NCBI GenBank assembly: GCA_030271035.1
Contig: JAMBUN010000001.1
Location: 1 to 64,000, forward strand
Reading direction: 5' to 3'
Length of the DNA stretch: 64,000 nt
From: Microascus cirrosus
Taxonomy: Eukaryota; Ascomycota; Sordariomycetes; Microascales; Microascaceae
A model generated the notes under the pieces. It was not told the origin of the DNA, did not search any database, and was given only the letters and a program-made list of their open reading frames with translations. The first letter of the stretch is position 1; each line of letters starts with the position of its first letter. Position numbers and translations under genes: made by a program. Of the stretch, positions 59,401 through 64,000 are shown piece after piece.

Positions 59401-62400
59401 GCTCCTTCGAGTACGGGTGACTAGGGGTTCCCGAATTAATACCTGGTGGAGGGGCAAATTCTGTCGATCCTTCCCCGTGCCAAGAGGGGAGGGGATGAAG
59501 TGGAAGGCTCTGCCCGCTCCGCTTTGCACTTACATGGGCGTCGTGCCATCATGATCCCGGAGAGCTCTTAACGTAGGGCCAGGTACACTTTTCACCGCCC
59601 AGTTCCGCTTGCATATCCGTGTTATTATTTCTCAGATGCACTGCTTCCATCAGCCACGTAACTGTGCCGGGACGAAATATTCCGTCTGGAGTACCTCCAT
59701 GCACACGGAGTAAGCCACTTTTTTCTCGCGCATCCTGCCAGTCCAGCCCGCACAGCTGCCCGCGCCCTCATGTTTGGATGCAAAGGGCTCGCACCTGCCT
59801 TAAAAACCATAGTTTGTACCTCGCACCTCGTCATGAAGGCAAGTGCGGCCCCAACCGTCCGTAAGAAGAGCCTTAGCTGTATAGTTTGAAATTTGAAGTT
59901 GCTGTATTTCGCTAGCTGGGCTGAAAATATTCGAGTGGCGCTAGGTCCCGTACCGTGTTGAGCGTCATCGAGGAATGGAACTCGCTGCAAAGTGGCGGCG
60001 TCGCGCCCCTCTCTTGGACCAGGAACCTCGCTTGCTTCTTTCGTGTATTAAAGGGACAAAGGCCGGGCAGCTCCTTCCCATGTGGCCCCGCCCCCACCCA
60101 ACAGCTCCTTGCCGAAAGTCCCGTGAGGCAATCTTTTTCTCCACAGCAACCCTCGAATTGCCCGAGCTGAGCTTCCAGGTTCCACAGGCTGCTGACACTC
60201 ACAACACATAATGAGCTCACAAACAAGCCTCATTCCTCGCTTCGGCCCGTTATATCAGGACCACTTGCCTGGGGAAGCTGCTACCGATGGTATCCTGAGA
60301 TCACCGCCCGCCGCAGGCCCTTCTCGGTCGGTCCTCCAAGCCTTCCTCTTCTCATGATCGACGAGACCAAGGCCGTTGGCTTCATCCAATCAAAATGCAA
60401 AATTGGACTTCTCAGCTCTCATTGGGCAATAATTAAATTCCACTGGATTCTTCAATTGGTTAAAATTATAGGGCTCCACATATCCAAGGAAACGGCGGGC
60501 AGTGCGTTCCAAAATGCGGTTGATATCGCTCTGCATGCCCAGTATCATCAGTTTCATGTGACGTCGTGACATCTTGAAATCGCGACAAACGCGGTTAGAG
60601 CTAACGCTCTATCTAGCCAAGGATCAAATCACACTCTCAACTCCGTTGAGCGCTTCGAAAAGGGGCCACGCTCTTTCCCCACCTCCAAGACGAGGAACGG
60701 ATAACGGATCGTCGCGATCTCAGGACAACGAGAGAGACCTTCGATCCACACCACGATGGCCATTCAATGGTGATGTACGGGTGTTTCCAAGAGCAAGCAC
60801 GCCTTTTCAGCGTCCTACAAAAGCCCATGCTAGGTGAAAATGGACAGCGGGTAGTGCAAGCCTGGTGCCCGGTTCATTTCCACAAAGGGTGCTCGTCCAG
60901 TCGCAACTGAGCTGCGGAGCCATCGACCAGGGTCGCGGAGAAATACGCTGGGGTGAAGGCGTGTTGCCCTGAGGCTCCGCCCTGTCTGCATGAGTCCATG
61001 TGCGGACTTTCCCGTAAGGATGTCATCAGAGATTTGGCCGTGACGATTGGAACCTAGTTCTCCATAACACCCTTGCCCCGTAATGCAATGATTCGGTTGG
61101 CAGCACGATTTCGGCGAGTTGGCCGCCTCACCCCTCCTCATTTCGGGCACGAGGCTGACGATCAACGACGAGGGGTCAACCTGGTTCCTCGAGCCCTCAG
61201 CGCGGGGGAGGGGGTGTTGCAGACCTTGTCTCTGTTACCTCGGCCACAAAGGGATCGCCGACGGAAGTTGAAACTGACATGGGGCCCAGCGCTTGTATCC
61301 CGGGCGACTTGCAGAGGAACGTTTCCTGAATCATTGCTCTCCCAGCCGTTACCCGTTCAAACTTTACCTCAACGGGCAATGCTGCTACCATGTCCGAATC
61401 CTTTCGAGAAGAACCAGAACCTCCCGCTCAACCCAGGGAATGATCGAATAACATCCAGGCGATCGTCAGGAGAGGAGGTCCTTCAGACTCTCCTTCATGT
61501 CCTTCTCTTCGTCCTAGTCAGTCAAGAGCGCCTACCCTGGACAATCGACCTCTCATATGTTCTGGGAGGCGATTAGTAGTCAAGGGACCAACAGTCCAGA
61601 GGGTCACCTCCCCCAGTTCCATTGAAATCTCTGGTGTTTGGAAGCGGTAAGCTATTTGCATCATGCGCGAGGCTTGATGCGACAAATGATCCGCATAGTA
61701 TATTATCATGTCTTGTCAATGTCCCGACAAGATCAAATCGGCAAATCTCTCCCCCCGGGAGAATACAACACGGCTCTCACGACTGGAAAGCAGCCCCTTG
61801 CGACGTTATCTGGAAACCCCGATCTTGATCTCGAGCTATCCTTCAAGGGGGAACATATGCCTTGTACTCCAGGGTCCCGCCCCGGAATACCCTCGATAGC
61901 CACTGGTTTCCGTTATCGGACTAGGGGGCCACAAGGGTCCCATCGAAACATGAGAGTAACGTGGCTGCGTGAGGTGGTGTAGGAGAGCTCTCCTTCCCAT
62001 CCACCTCGAAGAAGCCCTCCCGTCCCCATGATCAGACACCCCCTGCACAGGCATGAGAGTCAATGAATAATGACGAATGAGCTTCCCAATCGCTTAGTCC
62101 ATGATTCCTCAGCCGGTAAGTCCGCAATAGGCCTCGCAGCCCCTAAACTTAGTTCATCTCTCATACCAACTCTCTGTGAGCGTGTTTCGGTCTCTCGCTG
62201 CCGAGCTCGTCCAATGACTCCAGCTTGACATTGGCAAGACTTCAAAACCACAGGGTGGACTGGGCTTGCTAGATTTGAACACCCCTGAGGGTTCAAAAGA
62301 AGACGAAGCGGGGGCCAACGTCAGGCAAGTTCACCGCCACGAAGAATCCGGCACACTAGTCGCGTTCTCGCCAATCTACATTCAGATCGCCACAGCTCGC

Positions 62401-64000
62401 GGAGGTCCCTTCATTTCCCCACATGGGTCTCTCTTTCGTCCTCTTCTCCCACTCTGTTGCAGGCCGCACGGATATTTTGACAGAACAGTTGGACCTGTGA
62501 ATTTGGCTGGGTGAGCCGAGAAGACCGGGCAGGGGTGGGGGCAGCTCGGAGGGTGTGGCGGAAGGAGGGGAGTGTGCAGGTGCTAAGCGCCGGCGTGGAG
62601 AAGTACCTGTACAAAAGAAGTGGGGATCGAAGCCCAGAGCAACAGCGGTCAGGAGTTGGTCCGTGAGGTCCACGAGCCACTTCCCACTAAACCCGTCTTA
62701 GGGATCAACAGGGAAGGAAAGTGGAGGATGCCAAGTGAGAAACCTTCCTCTGTTTGCTTTCTCTGTTCTTTCCTTTCTAGTTTAGCTGGGCGTGGATCGG
62801 ATTGGTGCTTTTCCTGTCAGCTCCCCCTCCAAAGGAAGAAAGATCGTCAGGACTTTTCCCAGTGGACCCCGTTTCGGAGAGTTGCACGCTAGCGAGCGGA
62901 GGATCCCGCTCCCTAGCCCATTCTGAGTTTTCGCGGTCTCCTCTTTTCCCTCTTGTCTGCGCTAGTTTCCGCTGCAAGATGTGGTCTCCCGAAGGGGCGA
63001 TCTCGAGGCCCTGCCCTGTATCTGCCCGTGTTTGTTCGCTCCTCGGAGACGGAGGCACTGCCCTGGTTTCCCCGCTATCGATTGTTTGTCCACGGTGAAT
63101 TCATATTTCCAGGTCCGCGCTATTTATTGCAAGTGCCCGCTTCGCCCTATCATTGCAACCATGATCTGGCGGTACTTTTTGAGCATTTACTGTGTTGAAG
63201 CCAATCTCTGAGGCGTATAGCGCTCGATACTCATTGGCCTACCGATATTGCTCGGAAGCAAGGACTCAGGTAAGTGTGGGAGGGTGCTTCTGGACACTTG
63301 GTGTCTCGGCGGCTGGCTTGGCCTTCTTTGCCGAACGCCGACGTCTGGGACGGACGACGAGCACAGCGGAAACCCCCGCGTTTGCGCTGCCGCCGCTGCT
63401 GTGGCCAGGGCCTGCCTTGGTCCAGCCGCCTTACATCAAACGCACGCCGCCCTGGCGGGGGAGTGGACGTGGAGGTTAAAAAACGGGTACGTTGCTTCAA
63501 CCCAACGTCGTCAAACATGGCCGCATGAGAGGAGGCCCCGGTAATGCAAGTCAGGCAGGGCCCGACTGTGCGATTGTGAGGCTCGCATCGCATGGCGGGG
63601 CGGGCCTCGCATATATTAACACCTTTCAAGCACGGCGGGACGCGGGCGGTTGTCGCCGCGCAGACGACAGCCCTAGAATTTTACTCGAAGAGACAAGTGA
63701 AATATGAAGTCAGCCGGTCGAGATGTCTCGATTCTTTGAGCCTAGGCCTTCTCCCGTGCTTCATTCTCGGGGTTGCCTCGGCAAAGAATTGGCGGCTTCG
63801 GAGCCAGAGAACGGTTATGATACTGGAGCCGGTCCAACACCTGGTCCTCAAAGTCTTGGGATCTGTTTCTTCGCCTCCCAGATTGGACAACCGCACGGGG
63901 AAGGAGGAGCTGCGTCAAAATTCAGTCTGAAGGTCGCGGCAGTGGTGCGTACCATGCATCTCGTCTGTCTTTCTTGTTCGGACCAACAACGATACCTGGC
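56497..64000. other. Gene-poor right end of the window
   Basis: I find no recognisable coding gene here. The first 1-2 kb probably form the leader of the minus-strand CENP-B-type gene: a strong donor CAA|GTAAGT on the minus strand at 57562 could pair with an acceptor TTTTACAG ending at 56607. Frames such as 58738-59040 (minus) or 61073-61576 (plus) have no domain signature. No tRNA, rRNA or inverted-repeat element was found by eye. Confidence 0.45.
62740..63270 (+). promoter_or_regulatory. Possible leader of a gene beyond the right edge
   Basis: The plus strand is pyrimidine-rich from about 62740 (long CT stretches). A strong donor ACTCAG|GTAAGTG at 63270 follows. This pattern matches the leaders and 5'-UTR introns of other genes in the window, suggesting a plus-strand gene starting after 64000. 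No coding frame supports it yet. Confidence 0.3.

Overview
The window looks like nuclear DNA of a filamentous ascomycete (Pezizomycotina; Sordariomycetes-like is my best guess, from protein flavour only). The evidence is short GT-AG introns with CTAAC/CTGAC-type branch sites, fungal-specific gene families (Gγ ending in CCLVM, Mss51, Hos4-like ankyrin protein, GH43 xylosidase), monocistronic genes on both strands, and long non-coding spaces. I rebuilt thirteen protein genes by joining exons by hand; most open frames in the window are shadows of these genes.

Layout: 1-7993 has no recognisable gene and ends in the pyrimidine-rich leader of a leucine-rich-repeat gene (7994-10612, +). An NTO1/BRPF-type PHD-finger gene follows (12949-16457, +), convergent with eIF3a (21280-17989, -), whose first coding exon is only the ATG. 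Between eIF3a and the divergent G-protein gamma gene (23644-24018, +) sits a 581-bp Mutator-like miniature DNA transposon with 86/108-bp inverted repeats and an 8-bp target-site duplication. Next come an Rdx/SelT-W-H-type redox protein (25527-26366, +) and, convergent to it, the PP1 catalytic subunit (28642-27333, -). After about 4 kb without genes there is an intracellular GH43 glycosidase (32738-34309, +), a polyprenol reductase (34892-35894, +), and a convergent ALKBH6-like dioxygenase (36870-35945, -) whose second intron cannot be spliced in frame with GT-AG ends. A large ankyrin/coiled-coil Hos4-like gene (38064-42910, +) converges on the splicing factor RSE1/SF3b130 (47456-43377, -). RSE1 shares a 366-bp divergent promoter with MSS51 (47823-49450, +). 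A PXA-domain gene (49880-53580, +) carries an unusually large 1,884-nt intron. A CENP-B/transposase-type HTH protein (56496-54688, -) is the last gene; 56.5-64 kb is gene-poor and probably holds long leaders or regulatory sequence.

Functionally this is a mostly housekeeping segment: chromatin (NTO1, Hos4-like), translation (eIF3a), splicing (RSE1), signalling (Gγ, PP1), mitochondrial COX1 expression (MSS51), dolichol synthesis (polyprenol reductase) and xylan-oligomer use (GH43). I see no secondary-metabolite cluster, tRNA, rRNA, CRISPR or multi-gene defence system. The most unusual items are the miniature transposon, the ALKBH6-like splice/frame defect at its catalytic motif, the 1.9-kb intron and the start-codon-only exon. 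All exon boundaries are inferred from sequence, not from transcripts.
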